From: Sphagnum compactum
Lineage: Eukaryota; Bryophyta; Sphagnopsida; Sphagnales
Direction of reading: 5' to 3'
Length of the DNA stretch: 64,000 bases
Assembly: GCA_965153455.1 (NCBI GenBank)
Contig: OZ234493.1
Coordinates: 22,744,213-22,808,212 of the forward strand
Below, piece by piece: positions 37,199 to 48,634 of the stretch. Position numbers and translations under genes: made by a program. Every line of letters starts with the position of its first letter. The first letter of the stretch is position 1. The notes beneath the pieces are model-generated. The model was not told the origin of the DNA. It ran no database searches and saw only the letters and a program-made list of their open reading frames with translations.

Positions 37199-38540
37199 GA
37201 TTCTAGGACTGCGATGTATCGTCTGGTTTGGAGCCTCAGCTTGGTGCCAGGTGCTGAATATTTGGCAGTCGAATGGGTTGAGAGTTGAATTCCTTTCGCG
37301 TCAAGCTAGTGCTTCATGTGTGCAACAAAGTTCTCAGCCAATTCATACACAGGTGCTGCTATGAAGCTGATGAGACAAAGGGAGAAGGATTGCACAATCA
37401 ATGACCACGTGATGGGTCCACGTGCATGTTGCGTATTTGCAGTAAACTCCGGCGACTTTGTACACCATCCTCGTCGTATTATCTTCGTCCCTTGTAATCT
37501 GTGGATATCCTACCGCCCCACCCGGGACCTTCACACCGCCAAACCTACAGCAATAGGCCTCCTTTTTAGATGGCCATGTTTGTCAATACCTATCCATAAA
37601 GCACTGGCACTTTTCTTCAATTGTATTTTCAGGTTGCTCCCCAGCTTGAATCTGTCTTATTTGACTTTCTGAGACTTACCTCTGTTTTATTCGATTCAGT
37701 TTTATGAGTAATCACTTTCAAGAACAAAATTAAAATATAGTTGCCTTACATAAGGGAATATCTCAACAAAGATTTACAGGTCTTTAATAATATCTCGCTG
37801 TGAGGACCTTCTAAATTTGTAACTTCTCTTGACTTTTCGATTTCAAAGATCTCAAGTTTGAAAGTCCCCCCCCCCATAGCACAACCTTCTCCTATATCAA
37901 AAATGTTGTTTTTGACGAGAGACAACCCCCCTTAAATCGAGCATTGTCCAGCACCCTTTCTGGGCCTGACAGTGCAGCCCTCCGCAGAACTGTGTGGCTC
38001 TTACGCTACGCACATGATGAGGTTTCCCCAGCAGAGCTGAGTCGCAATGCTCGCTGGGGAAATGGTGGCGTGGTGGCTGAGCGGTGGCGCTGACGTGCAA
38101 GGTCAGTCCATCGCTCAGCTACCCTGCCCCTTGTTTTTTTCTTTTTCTTTTTCAAGCCCCTACCTGGGATACCCGCATCTTTTGGGTTTTTTTGGGTTGG
38201 ATCAAGCACATGGGCATGTGGTGGGAGCTTGATATTTTTTAATTTTCTTTTCTTTTGTCTCCCATTTATTAAACCATGTGGGCATGTGGGACTTTCTTTT
38301 TGTCCCCCATTGGTGGAAGAAAAAATTATAGTCATTCACCCCAACCTAAGTTAAGTTAAATTCATACTTTTTTCAAATTTTGTTTCTAACCATAAGTTTA
38401 ACCAATTGTTTCTAGCCAATTAATCATTTAACAAGGATCATTTTTTTTCTTTTGATTAACAATTAGGGTTTGAAGCTCACAAATTTCAATCCTTTGTATT
38501 TTGAGCCCAAATTTTACAAACCTTGTTTTTGAGACCTTGT
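37199..38540. other. Upstream region of the receptor kinase and flank of the Harbinger element
   Basis: This contains the presumed promoter and leader of the minus-strand receptor kinase (from 37199 upward) and, toward 38.5 kb, the 5' flank of the transposase relic. The block at 38050-38150 is unusually GC-rich with GCTGAGCG...CGCTCAGC self-complementarity. No other gene is supported. Confidence 0.4.
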
Positions 38541-38551
38541 GAGAAAAAACC

Positions 38552-39816
38552 ATGGCTCAAGATGACACAATACTTATGTTTGTAATTTTTTTGGTGCTCT
38601 TTGTCAACATTCATCCCCCAAAGCTTATTCAAGTCCTCCCCATGCCAGTGGTCAATTTAGAAAAGTCTTTGTTGGAGTGGTTCATGCCATACTTTTTATT
38701 GCTTACTTGGAGAAACAAAGTAAGGAATAGGATGTGGTGGGTTGAACCTCGGCAAAAAATACATTTTGATGTTATTGAAGGCGATGTCTGGCATTGTACA
38801 TCAAAATGTTTGATAGGAAATACCTTCAATCTTATAGGATGACATTCTTACCATTTGAGTATTTATTATAAGAGCTAACACTTCTTATTTGTCCATCTAC
38901 AACTCAATTTGTTAAAACACCTATCCCTCTAAGAAAAGCTATGAAAATGGTTTTATATCGATTAGCACATGGAATTTTTCCTGAGAAAATGAATGCGTTG
39001 TACGGTCTAGGTGCATTTACAATTAGGAAATATACCTACATTGTATGTGATGTTTTGTTTAATGGTGACAAGTTGTTTTTAATTTATGTTCACACTCCTG
39101 TTAAAGATCAATTGTTCCATATCATTGAGTGATTTCATGACATCACAAGTCTGTAGCAAATTTGTGGTGTGATTGATGGTACACACATTCCTTTAAGTGC
39201 GAAACCAAATAAGCAAATCACATCTTCTACTACGGTTTTTTATAATAGGAAACGCTTTCACAATATAATGTTTCAAGTTGTGTGTGATTATGATATGTTT
39301 TTTTGGAATGCATGTGCTAGTCAACCAGGTGGAGTAGCAAACGGAGGACAATTCAAAATGTCAAGTTTGTATTGTTCTCTTTGATTAAAACAAATTTTGC
39401 AAAAACCAGTTGTTACTATTGAAGGCGTGCATATTCAACCTTACCTACTTGGGGATGCAACATATCCTATTCAGCCATATCTATTAAAAGGTTACAAACC
39501 TCAAAATAATGATATGGTAGATTTGATCCGATTTGATCAATTTATGAACAAAGGTCATGTTCTGATTGAAAATGCATTTGGAACTTTAAAGAATCGATGG
39601 AGGATTCTCAAAAATTTTAATGCTCAAGCTAATCAAACCCTTATGATTACTTTGGCATGTTGTAGGTTGCATAATTTTTGTCAATGGCAAGGTATGCCAA
39701 AACTAATGGTTTGTGATGTTCGAACACGAGGAGATCCTTTCGTGGGTTTTGCTGGTATGCGTATATCAGTTCCACAAGAAGGTGAAAAAATTAAGGTTGT
39801 TGTTGAGGAGATGTGA
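38552..39816 (+). pseudogene. PIF/Harbinger DDE transposase, broken
   Basis: A DDE_Tnp_4-type (PIF/Harbinger) transposase, which would cut and move the element together with a MYB-like partner. The frame from about 38870 to 39816 carries the hallmarks in order: VIDGTHIPL (first Asp, about 39170-39195), VVCDYDMFFWNACASQPGG, GDATYPI (second Asp, about 39450), GHVLIENAFGTLKNRWRIL (catalytic Glu, about 39550-39610) and ACCRLHNF. Breaks: the N-terminal piece (38552-38842) is in another frame, and in-frame stops fall at about 39130, 39154 and 39382. The damage makes it inactive as it stands. A divergent partner gene lies downstream on the opposite strand. Confidence 0.85.
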
Positions 39817-40199
39817 AATGCATTATTTAAATCCTAGATATAATGTAATGTTGTTGAGTAGATTCACATTTTGTTGTTTTATGTAAAACACATCATTCAA
39901 TAAATAAAACTCATGTTTTATTGAAACTTATGTTTCATACAGCAATTGCACTTTGTATGAATATTGTATTCATGCAAAATATAGATGCAAATCTCTTGTC
40001 AATTTTCTTGAACATCAAGAGGACGTCTAGCTCTGAGTTTAGTTGCAAAAATTTGTGCCAATTGTAAAGTTTGTTTTCTACTTTCTTTCCTAGACCTTTC
40101 TTCCATTGTAATCATAGATTAGGAAATGGACTTTGTAGTCTCAATTGCTTCCCTTTGCAATTCAAGCTTCAAAGTCTCAATTTTTTCGAGAAGATTCAG

Positions 40200-40911
40200 T
40201 TAACTTCTTGAAAGCAGATTCCATGTCACCACTCAATTTACGTCTTTTGTTTCCCACAGCTTTGCCAGAAACACCAGGTAAATTTGTTACACATGTATGA
40301 GGCGATTCAGTTGTAGTATTACCTCGAGTGCCCATACTAGATGTGTTAGTAGAAGTGCCAAATCTAGGAATATTGGATGGAAAACATTATGGGGGAGCAC
40401 TCCCACATTGACTTGGCCCTGTATCATCATCTGGTAAATCTTTTTCAATGTTTGGTGCTTGAGAAGATCCAGCATGAGCATAACCCTGATCAAGTCCATT
40501 AGGTGTGCCATCTACCTTTGTTGAACCAAACCCACGAAGTAGTTACAGAACTTGTAACACCTTCTGTTGTTTTTTCTTGAAAATATTTTTTCATCATCTT
40601 GTCCCGTTTGTCATGACACTGAGTTGTTGTCCTTGCACTTTCTACAAGAATATGTGTCACAAGCTTTTTCTGAATGTCTTCCCAATCCTTGACTCGAAAA
40701 GACCCATGGCACACAAATCCAACAAAGTTAACAAAACATCATTTGACCATTGTATTGTCCTCACATCTCTCCTACTTCGTTGAGATAGACTTGGTCGAGC
40801 TATGCCAGATGCATTTGCAAGTAATGCAAGCCTTGTATCTTGAGACCCTTGTGAAGGAGAATGGAGAAGAAGACTCATGTAAGAAAAATCCTTTGGAGGT
40901 GATTGAGACAT
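40200..40911 (-). pseudogene. Harbinger-associated MYB/trihelix-like protein, frameshifted
   Basis: DNA-binding partner protein of the PIF/Harbinger element. It begins MSQSPPKDFSYMSLLL at 40911 and includes QWSNDVLLTLLDL, the start of a MYB/trihelix-like domain. After a frame change near 40695 the reading continues as RVKDWEDIQKKLV and CHDKRDKMMKKYF, the rest of the same domain. Another frame change near 40560 leads into a Ser/Pro/Gly-rich low-complexity region and a KRRKLSGDMESAFKKL segment near 40200-40250. The tail-to-tail arrangement with the transposase (38552-39816 plus) is typical of this superfamily. The two frameshifts indicate loss of function. Confidence 0.7.
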
Positions 40912-41089
40912 GTTGAGAAAAGAAGAAGAATTGTGTTTAAGAAGGATTGTGTTTAAGGAAGGACACAATTTTTATTTTTATTTTGAGGTTATGGGCATGT
41001 GGGTTAGCATGTAGAATGTGGGTCTTCTGTGGTAGTAGTAGTATTTTTCTTAAGGGAACGGTGGGCTGTAGCAATTTTTGAATAGGGCA

Positions 41090-41215
41090 GTCTAGCAAGA
41101 AGAAGCTGAGTGGAGCGGATGTGCAAGTCAGCTTGCACTTCGACCTCTGAGTGGAGCGAAAGAACGGCTGTCAGAGCCACTTTTTGTGGCTGAGTGGACA
41201 AAATTGTGTGCATGT
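41090..41215. repeat. Possible right end of the Harbinger element
   Basis: GCTGAGTGGAGCG-type motifs repeat here (about 41106-41118 and again near 41150). The reverse complement of the block resembles the GC-rich block at 38080-38140 (CTGACGTGCAA...CGCTCAGCT versus CTGACTTGCAC...CCACTCAGCT). The two could be diverged terminal or subterminal inverted repeats of the element. No 3-bp target duplication was fixed, so boundaries are tentative. Confidence 0.3.
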
Positions 41216-41230
41216 GCGCAGGCTGTCTGC

Positions 41231-43540
41231 CCCAGGGTTTGAGGTCTTCCTTGTCAAAGTTATTGAAATAGAAAAGAAACCACACTCTTCCAGTGTCGAA
41301 ATCTATGCCAGTCATTAGTACCATGTTTACACCTGGGAGGTTCAGATTTTAAATCTGCTGAACCGCAGCAAAACAGAAATTATAAAAAAAGGAACTTAAA
41401 TTCAAAGAACATTGCTAAGTTCTTTTGCAGAATTTTAAAAACATGTAGAAAGAACCATGCTGCGTGGTTTCAGGCAGAACCATGCAGGGACGAAAAACAT
41501 GTGCAATAAAACAAGCAAAACAAGCGCCCCCACAGAGCTCAATTTTGGGGGGGGGGAGGGATAGATAGCGTCTCCCTTGTTTTTGTAGCTTAGAAAAATC
41601 GATATTTTCATAATAAAAACCAGTGTTGGGTGGGCATCCATTTTGTGTGTATCTTGGTGACTTGATGCCTCTGTTGGCTATCAAGTCACAGAGGCATCAA
41701 GATTCTCATCATTTTGTCAGGTCTCTGCTGAATAATTTAATTTTTAAAATTACATTTTGAGGCATAGAGTTACCCTGAATATGTCAAAAAAGATGCTTCA
41801 TTTTCCTTCACACAAAAATTTCTTTGAGAATAATATAAGTTTTGAAAATTTCAGCATGTCTAAAAATAATATAATTCTTTTGGAACCTGCTATTCAACTA
41901 GGCTACTTTTCCATATTTTAGAATACTTTGCCTTTTGTTTGAATTTCATATTTGAATGAGTGGACTTTTCCAGCCATGTATTTTGTAGCAAAATGGCTCA
42001 CAAACTGAAAGTTTGTGAACAGTTCAGAACTTTTACAGGGCTGCCCATGAACTTATCAGCAGGCAAAAGTTTTTATCTTCAGTTCTCACCATCAAAAATT
42101 TCAAACGTGTTGTCCTCAGATTGGAGAAAATGGAATTTGTGGTTTTTGGGGCAGAAATGAGATTAAGCTATCAAAGCTTGCAAGAGACCCACCAATTGCA
42201 AGGAGGTTCAGTAATACTATATCTTAAAATATGCCAGTTTCCACTTTCCAAGTCCCTGCAAAAGGTGCCTACTAGCTCATTCTTCCTTTACTTGGTGTTG
42301 GTATTATATGCTCCAAACAAAAGGTAATTGTTGTACTAGCCACCAAGGGCATGAAACCAGGAACATTGTAATGCTCTAGGAGACTAGGGTTGCAAAAAGA
42401 CTATGTTTTCAATCCGTTGAAAAACTCGTGCAAGGAATTTTTTAAAAAACCTTCTAAAGGTATGGTCAAGCCCTGAATGTCAATAAAGTGTTGTCGTGAA
42501 TCACAAAATTTATTCTAACATTGCAAGTTATCATCAACTTCCTAAACATTATTTTACCATGTTCACATGTGATGTGATTTAAAAATTAATATTGACATCA
42601 TTTCTGGAGTTTGCAATTTAATCCACACCTACAAAAATAGTTTTTGTTGTTTTCTTTCTGAAAGAAGATAGACAAGGGTACATGCTAAACATTGTGATTT
42701 TGTCAAACTTTAGTTAACATCAATGTTGGGCTCTAAATTTTACTTTTTTTCCAAAATTTAATGTTGATTATAACATTGTAAGTGTAAACTAGTGGCTAAT
42801 TTTAAGATTCTTAACACTAAATTTAACACCGGAACTAACACCAGGTGTGACCTGCCTAAAGTTATGCATGTTCCCAACATTTTATATCCTTTTTCTTGGC
42901 TCATCCTAACTGAGGCCTTCCCAAGAAGTAACCGGTTTTGATGTCCTATGCAGGCAACAATAGATTGTTCCACCAGGCTCACTTCATTCGAGTACGAACA
43001 ACAGCCTGGTGGGATTATGTGACCCAGTACCTACCAGAGTTGTAGCACCCCATACCTATTACGATTCTTATTAATTATATAGTTCATGGGTACACTCACA
43101 ACTTTTTTTCGTTTTTTTTTCAAAGGAGCCATATTGATTGGGCCATCAGCAAATTTCTTTGGAACATTGGGCATGCCCCAATAAAAGCACCTCTTTTGGA
43201 CCTCCAGTTGCAAGATAGAAACAAATGTGCTACCCCTGGATTTCATCTTTGCAGTTTATATACATGGGAGTTGAACTTTGGGCAAACCATATGGGATAAA
43301 ACTGAGGTGTTACCATTTGGAATATCTTGGGGAATATATTTGGGAACAGTTTGGGAACAAGAGAAAAAAACAAAAAATCCCTTCTCCCCCCACCCACTCC
43401 TCAAAAAGAAAATAAAATTGTACAATTCATGAGTGCATGCTAAGCCTTCCCATTGGCTACATGAAATTTCTCTTTCCAAAATTGTTCCTCACCATTTTTC
43501 ACTTGGGCTAACCCCCTTCCAAGAGCTGGGGTACCTAATA
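41231..43540. other. Intergenic, no gene supported
   Basis: No recognisable gene or motif. Open frames near 41435-41684, 42758-42982 and 43031-43246 (minus) and 41960-42327 (plus) are short, unrelated and without splice partners. Confidence 0.5.
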
Positions 43541-43635
43541 GGTGACCCAAGGCTGGAGTGAACCAGCAGCCACCAATGCACCAGTTGAGGATGAGGCCAT
43601 TCAAGCCGTTTTGGGGATGAACCAAAAACACATCC
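43541..43635 (+). repeat. Left outer terminal repeat of the compound element
   Basis: Reverse complement of this block matches 56128-56219 over about 90 bases. Landmarks, read on the plus strand here, are GAGTGAACCAGCAGCC, AATGCACCAGTTGAGGATGAG, TTCAAGCCGTTT and GATGAACC. The same core also occurs twice, back to back, at 50.24-50.34 kb. Read on the plus strand it translates as AGVNQQPPMHQLRMRPFKPF. Confidence 0.75.
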
Positions 43636-43841
43636 TCCCCTGCCCATAGTTTTTGGTTTTTTCAACCTTTTCTCTGCCCCAAAGTTTTTCTCTCCTACCT
43701 ACCTCCCTCCTCCTATCTACCTCACCTCATTTTGCGCTCACTCCATCGTCAGAACTTGAAGCGGGAGCCAAGACAGAGCCAGAGCAGGAGCTTGAAGGTA
43801 AGCTCCCTCCTTTTTCTTCATTTTTTTTGGTTATTTTTTCT

Positions 43842-44566
43842 TTGGTTCTGTTGTAGTGAAGAAGGCGACGACATCAAACTGCTATCGCCTTCTTCTTTTT
43901 GGTTTTGTTGCATCGAAGGAGGCGACGGCAATAGTTGCCGTCACCTTTTTCTTTGGTTATGTTGCAACGAAGAAGGCTACAACAGCTGTTGTCGTCACCT
44001 TTTTTTCTTTAGTTCTATTGCAATGAGGAAGGCAACAGTAGTTGATGTTGTCGCCTTCTTCTTTTTGGTTCTATTGCACTGAAGAAAACGACGGCAACAA
44101 GCTGTCGTCATTGTCGTTTTCTTTTTGGTTTTGTTGCAGCGAAAAGGCAACAGCAGCTACTGCCGTTGCCTTCTTCTTTGGTTCTGTTGTAGCAAAGAAG
44201 GCGATGGCAGCTATTGCCATCGCCTTCTTCTTTGGTTCTGTTATAACGAAGAAGGCGACAAAAGGTGCTGCCATCCCCTTCTTCTTTGACTCTATTGCAG
44301 CAAAGAAGGCAATGGCAGTTATTGTCGTCGCCTTCTTCTTTATGCTTATGTTATAGCGAAGAAGGCAGCAATAGCTGTTGCCGTCGCCTTCTTCTTTGGT
44401 TATGTTACAATGAAGAAGGCGACAGCAGCTGCCTTCACCTTTTTCTTGCTGCCATTGCCTTCTCCTTTTTGGTTCTGTTGCAGCGCAGAAGGCAACAACA
44501 GTAGCTATTGTTGCCTTCTTTTTGTTGTCATCGCCTTCTTCTTTTTGGTTCTGTTGCAACGAAGAT
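43842..44566 (+). repeat. Tandem array of hairpin-forming 53-59 bp repeats
   Basis: The phrase GGTTCTGTTGCAGC (with variants) occurs about 13 times at 53-59-base spacing; one interval is longer. Between each pair lies a short inverted repeat of the form GAAGAAGGCGACGGCA...TGCCGTCGCCTTCTTC, so every unit can fold as a stem. Substitutions in many units are paired on both sides of the stem (for example GCGATGGCA with TGCCATCGC). Long open frames across it on either strand (such as 44652-44071 minus) are repeat artefacts. Confidence 0.85.
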
Positions 44567-45170
44567 GGTGACTGTCGCAACCCTAACCTTGGGCTTGCGA
44601 CCAAGGGAAGGGCTTGTAAAGGTGTGAGCCAAGAATGAAGCCTAGGAATCACATTTCATGCTCCCGAAAACGTAGGAGAATGTGAGGGAATGAACCCCGA
44701 CACTCCCAAGTGAACTCTCATTTTGGGAGTTGGAGTCCTAATAGATTCCTGAACCTTCAAAGGGCGATTGTAAAGGTCAAAACCCATTGGATTGAAAATT
44801 TCTTTATAATATTGGAAAGTTCTTGGAACGTAGATGTCTAAAATGGGCTCACATGACTCATTTGGGTACTTAAAATATGACTTATGGCCAAAAGAAGGGT
44901 CGAGTGACTTTTGACACTAAAAGTCAAAAATCGCCCTGATTTCCTTGCGTGCAAGTAGCGTGACAAATACCGTTGGAAAGATCTCAATGAGGGCTACAAC
45001 TTTGCTTTAGATGCACCTCAATTGGAGGTCTGTACACACAGTTACGAGCCCCCAAATATGCGAGAGTTCCAATTTAGGGAATTTCGGGGTTCCAACATGG
45101 GAGTCCCGAGACAAAATGACATTTGGGTGTTGGCCCCATGGCCAAGCGCAGATAATACTATAAGGGAGAA
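44567..45170. other. Spacer between two hairpin-repeat arrays
   Basis: Non-repetitive sequence between the two arrays. It holds no supported gene. A 74-codon frame from 45022 runs into the second array and is not convincing. Confidence 0.45.
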
Positions 45171-45425
45171 GGTGATGGCTTCCCCCAAGCTGTTGTTGTC
45201 ACCTTTTTTATTTATTTTATTGCAGAAAAGAAGAAGACGACGATAACTTCCATCACCTTCTTCGATGGCTTTGCTGCAAAAAATGGTGATGGTAACTACC
45301 ATCACCTTTTTTGGTGGTTTTGCTACGAAGAAGGTGACGGCAACAATGTCGTCGCCTTCTTCTACGGTGGTGGTGTTGTGAAGAAAGTGATGGCAATAGG
45401 CAGTCACCTTCTTTCTTATTTTCTT
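45171..45425 (+). repeat. Second, smaller hairpin-repeat array
   Basis: About four units related to those at 43.84-44.57 kb, again built as GAAGAAGGTGACGGC...GTCGTCGCCTTCTTC stems separated by TTTGCTGC/TTTGCTACG-type spacers. It is more diverged than the larger array. It probably derives from the same expansion with the spacer at 44.57-45.17 kb inserted or retained. Confidence 0.75.
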
Positions 45426-45514
45426 TTCCTTCTTCTTTGGTCCTTTTGGCATAGTTCATAAGAATTGACAATTAACAATGAAATGGTGGTTTTTTTTTAA
45501 TGCTGAAGGTTATA

Positions 45515-46960
45515 ATGGCTAGAGGGAGGAAATTGAAAAAAGGTGGTGGTGATTTGGAAGCTCATAAGCAAAATGTTGCTTCATCATAACAGACAATTGG
45601 GAAGCAAAATGTTAATCCATGATAACTTGGACTTGGGGAGCAAAATGTTGCTCCATCAGAACTAAGAATTAATGAATCAAGCAATTTATGTGGCTTAGAG
45701 TTGGCAATGGTGACAGTTTACAATTCAATTGGTGATGTCACTCTCAATATAGATTGGGAATTTCGATTGAAAAATGGTGGGTTAGATTGTTTTGGAATTT
45801 ACATACATAAGATTAAATGCAAATGAAAAAAATTGTACAAGTTTTTTTAAGTTTAATTATATCCGCACCTTCCATCATTTGATTGAAGGTGCGGGATTTT
45901 TTTTGTGAATTTTTTTATATTGTAATACCTGAAAACAGTTAGAGTTTGCAAGAGTTGTATCTGATTGTGTGATTTTATGTTTTGCAATACCTACATTCTG
46001 TTTTTTGAACTCTTTATGTGTAAGGTTTTAAGGTTAGGATTTTTTATTACAAAGTAATGAATTTTTTTTATATTTCTTGGTTTAGGTCCGGAACTTGTAT
46101 TCGACCAGGCCTTTCAGCCATTAGCACCTCCTTGTCCACCTAATATGGCTCGGAAAGACAAAGAATGGACGAAAGTTAGGTTGAAATGGAAATGTAAAGT
46201 TAGCACTTGCATTGTCGCATATTGTGCCAAATGGTTGTTGACCAAACATTTGAAGGAGGTGCATGGCTTAGTGGCAGAAAAGGCCAAACCTAGGAGGCCT
46301 TCAACTTCTGAAGGAGGTCCTCGACATGAAGACCATTCTAAAATGAACGTTCGCATCTTGGGAATGCCATGGTTGTGCAAAGGCAAAATGACCAAAAGGT
46401 TGCTAGTCATGCTCATGCGAGTGGGATAAGCTGGTAATTGTTATAAAATAATGTCCACCATTCCCAAAACTAATTTTGGTCAAATTAACTTCAGAGCGAC
46501 TGTTGTAGGTGTTAGGTTTTAATGCCTAGGGTGTGGGAATCGTGCTTCAAGATGCAACATCACGAATGGAGAATGATGAAAATTTACAAGAGATGATTCG
46601 ATCCATCCATTTTGCATATGCACGATAATTGAAAATGGCATGGGATGTCAAAAATTGGGATCAAGAGTCTAAGAAAGTAAGTCGGACAGAAAAGTTGATA
46701 AATGTATTGGATTTCCATGAATCTAGAATGATTCGTGGAAGGTAAGAAACAATAATAATCAATGTTTATTTTTTTATATAATTTTGTTTCATCCAAGGTG
46801 TGTTAGGGTTTAATTTGGTGGTTTTTGGGTGTTTATAGGGTTCAGGAAACAACAAAGGAAAAATTTGTTGCAAATGTAGTTCAGGTTGAGATGCAACGCC
46901 GCCATCTGTACACTGCTCGTCATGTAGCAAAGGCTGCAGATGCAACAACTACTTTTTAAG
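45515..46960 (+). pseudogene. Transposon-associated zinc-finger protein, decayed
   Basis: Best-preserved exon: acceptor TTTAG near 46085, then PELVFDQAFQPLAPP, a methionine at 46145, and a C2H2-type finger KWKCKVSTCIVAYCAKWLL..HLKEVHG (Cys-x4-Cys...His-x4-His). EKAKPRRPSTSEGGPRHEDH follows. Beyond about 46360 the frame shifts. Further pieces (ATSRMENDENLQEMIRSIHF, then EKLINVLDFHESRMIRG) lead to a donor GAAG|GTAAGA near 46741. After an acceptor at about 46840 comes a last exon with VQVEMQRRHLYTARHVAKAA and a stop at 46957. A basic MARGRKLKKGGGD start near 45520 may be the first exon; it contains three copies of a QNV(A/N)(S/P) phrase. I have seen similar ORFs only in repeats, so I infer a transposon accessory gene. 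Frameshifts make it nonfunctional. Confidence 0.5.
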
Positions 46961-48634
46961 TTAAACATGGGATTGTAGATAATCATATGGTTTAGGGTTG
47001 CATTTTATATAATTAGCTAGGTTTTTTCAGCCCTTTCATTTTTTAAACTACCCAAGTTTTGAACTTTAATCCTTTGATAGAGAACCTTTTTTTTCATTGG
47101 GTTCTTTAATATTTTTTGATCCACCCATAGTTGTACATCTTTTATCAATATAATATTTTCTTCGAATCACACTTATTTGATGGGTATATAGTTAATCATA
47201 TATGTCTTCTTTTTCATAATCTTTTTAGTACTTTAGATGTAAGAATCAAAACTTAAATAAGCCCATATGAATAGGTAACATTAATTTGTCTAGGGTTTAT
47301 AAAGATCAAAATGAACATTATGCAATACCTACATATTTTCTATTATAATTTTCATAAAGCCATTTCAAATATGCAATACCCGCATATAGGTTTGGTAATA
47401 GTGGCTGGTTTTTTACATCCATTGTAATACCTGCATATAGGTTTTGTAATAATGGTTGATTTTTTACATCCATTGCAATACCCGCATGTAGGTCCATAAA
47501 TAGTTATTGATTTTTAACATCTTTTGCAATACTTGCATATAGGTTTCCATTGTAATGTTTATGGGACTTATATGACATAATAATCTAGCCTAAGTATCAA
47601 CAAATAATGTCATTATTAAGGAATGACTATAAATAAATTTCAGATAATGTAAATGATTTATTATCATATTTAAACAATCATTTATTTTTTAATATTAATT
47701 AACTAATTATTTGGTGAACCTTAATTATTCAAATAATTAAAATTTAGATCTAAAAATCAAATTAATAATTTGATATTTAATTTATTAATTTAATTAGATT
47801 TTTTATGTTGATAAGTTACTCAAATCATTATTTTAAATAATTATTCATGATAATTAATTGTCATAAAATTAATTTAGGTATATAAAGAGACATATTTTGG
47901 GTACCCAAACCATTTATTTGAAGTGGCCTTACATGTGGTATTACATTTAAGGTTGATTATTCACCTAAGGTTGTCTAAATCACCTATGGATTATTTCAAA
48001 ATGAATTCACTTGCAAGTATTGCATATAAGCATTGGTTTTCATTGAAAGGACACCCAAACTATGTACTGGTTATTTCGAAATGACCCTACATGTGGGTAT
48101 TGCATTTAAGGTTGGGTCTACACCTCAGGTTATTTAAATCACCTAAAGGTTATATTGAAATGAACTTGAATATGGGTATTACATTTAGGGAAACACAAAA
48201 AAAGTATATTTAGTACTATTTGGTAATATTTCCAAATTAAGTTTTTTCACTTTCTTTAAAAAAATATAACATGACATTGCATTGTTTTATATATGTTTAA
48301 GCCCTAAAAATTCTGCCCAAAATGCACCCTAAATTTAATTTAATTATTATAGACTTGTAAAAAATGTTAATTAATTTATATGTCCTAAACTCTAAACCTA
48401 AACTGTAATTCTAACATTAAGTAGTAAATTTTACATTAAACCCTAACCCCTTCTATCATCAATGTGACCAATTTACATTATGTTCATTTTTATATACGTT
48501 AAATCGTACTATAAGATGAATATATAATTTTGAAAACATGAATTTCATGATGTATTGGCAGGGAATCAAATATTTTAAAAATATTTTTATGTTTCATGGT
48601 TAATGAATTATCACAATATGATATGGGTATTGCA
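46961..48634. other. AT-rich interior of the left half-element
   Basis: No gene. The sequence is very AT-rich (47160-48600 in particular). It contains several copies of the GGTATTGCA/TGCAATACC motif described separately. Confidence 0.5.
47320..47545 (-). repeat. Degenerate array built on TGCAATACCNGCATATAGG
   Basis: Copies of CAATACC(C/T)GCATATAGG occur at about 47321 (partial), 47376, 47432, 47475 and 47527, each followed by a TTTTTACATCCATT-like spacer. Spacing is about 43-56 bases. The reverse complement, CCTATATGCGGGTATTG, is the same motif that recurs on the plus strand at 47.9-48.6, 52.2-52.6 and 55.5-55.8 kb. Confidence 0.65.

Noticed and set aside
44071-44652. A 193-codon minus-strand open frame
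   Set aside because: It is entirely the translation of the hairpin-repeat array. Its periodic Ala/Lys/Thr content follows the repeat unit.
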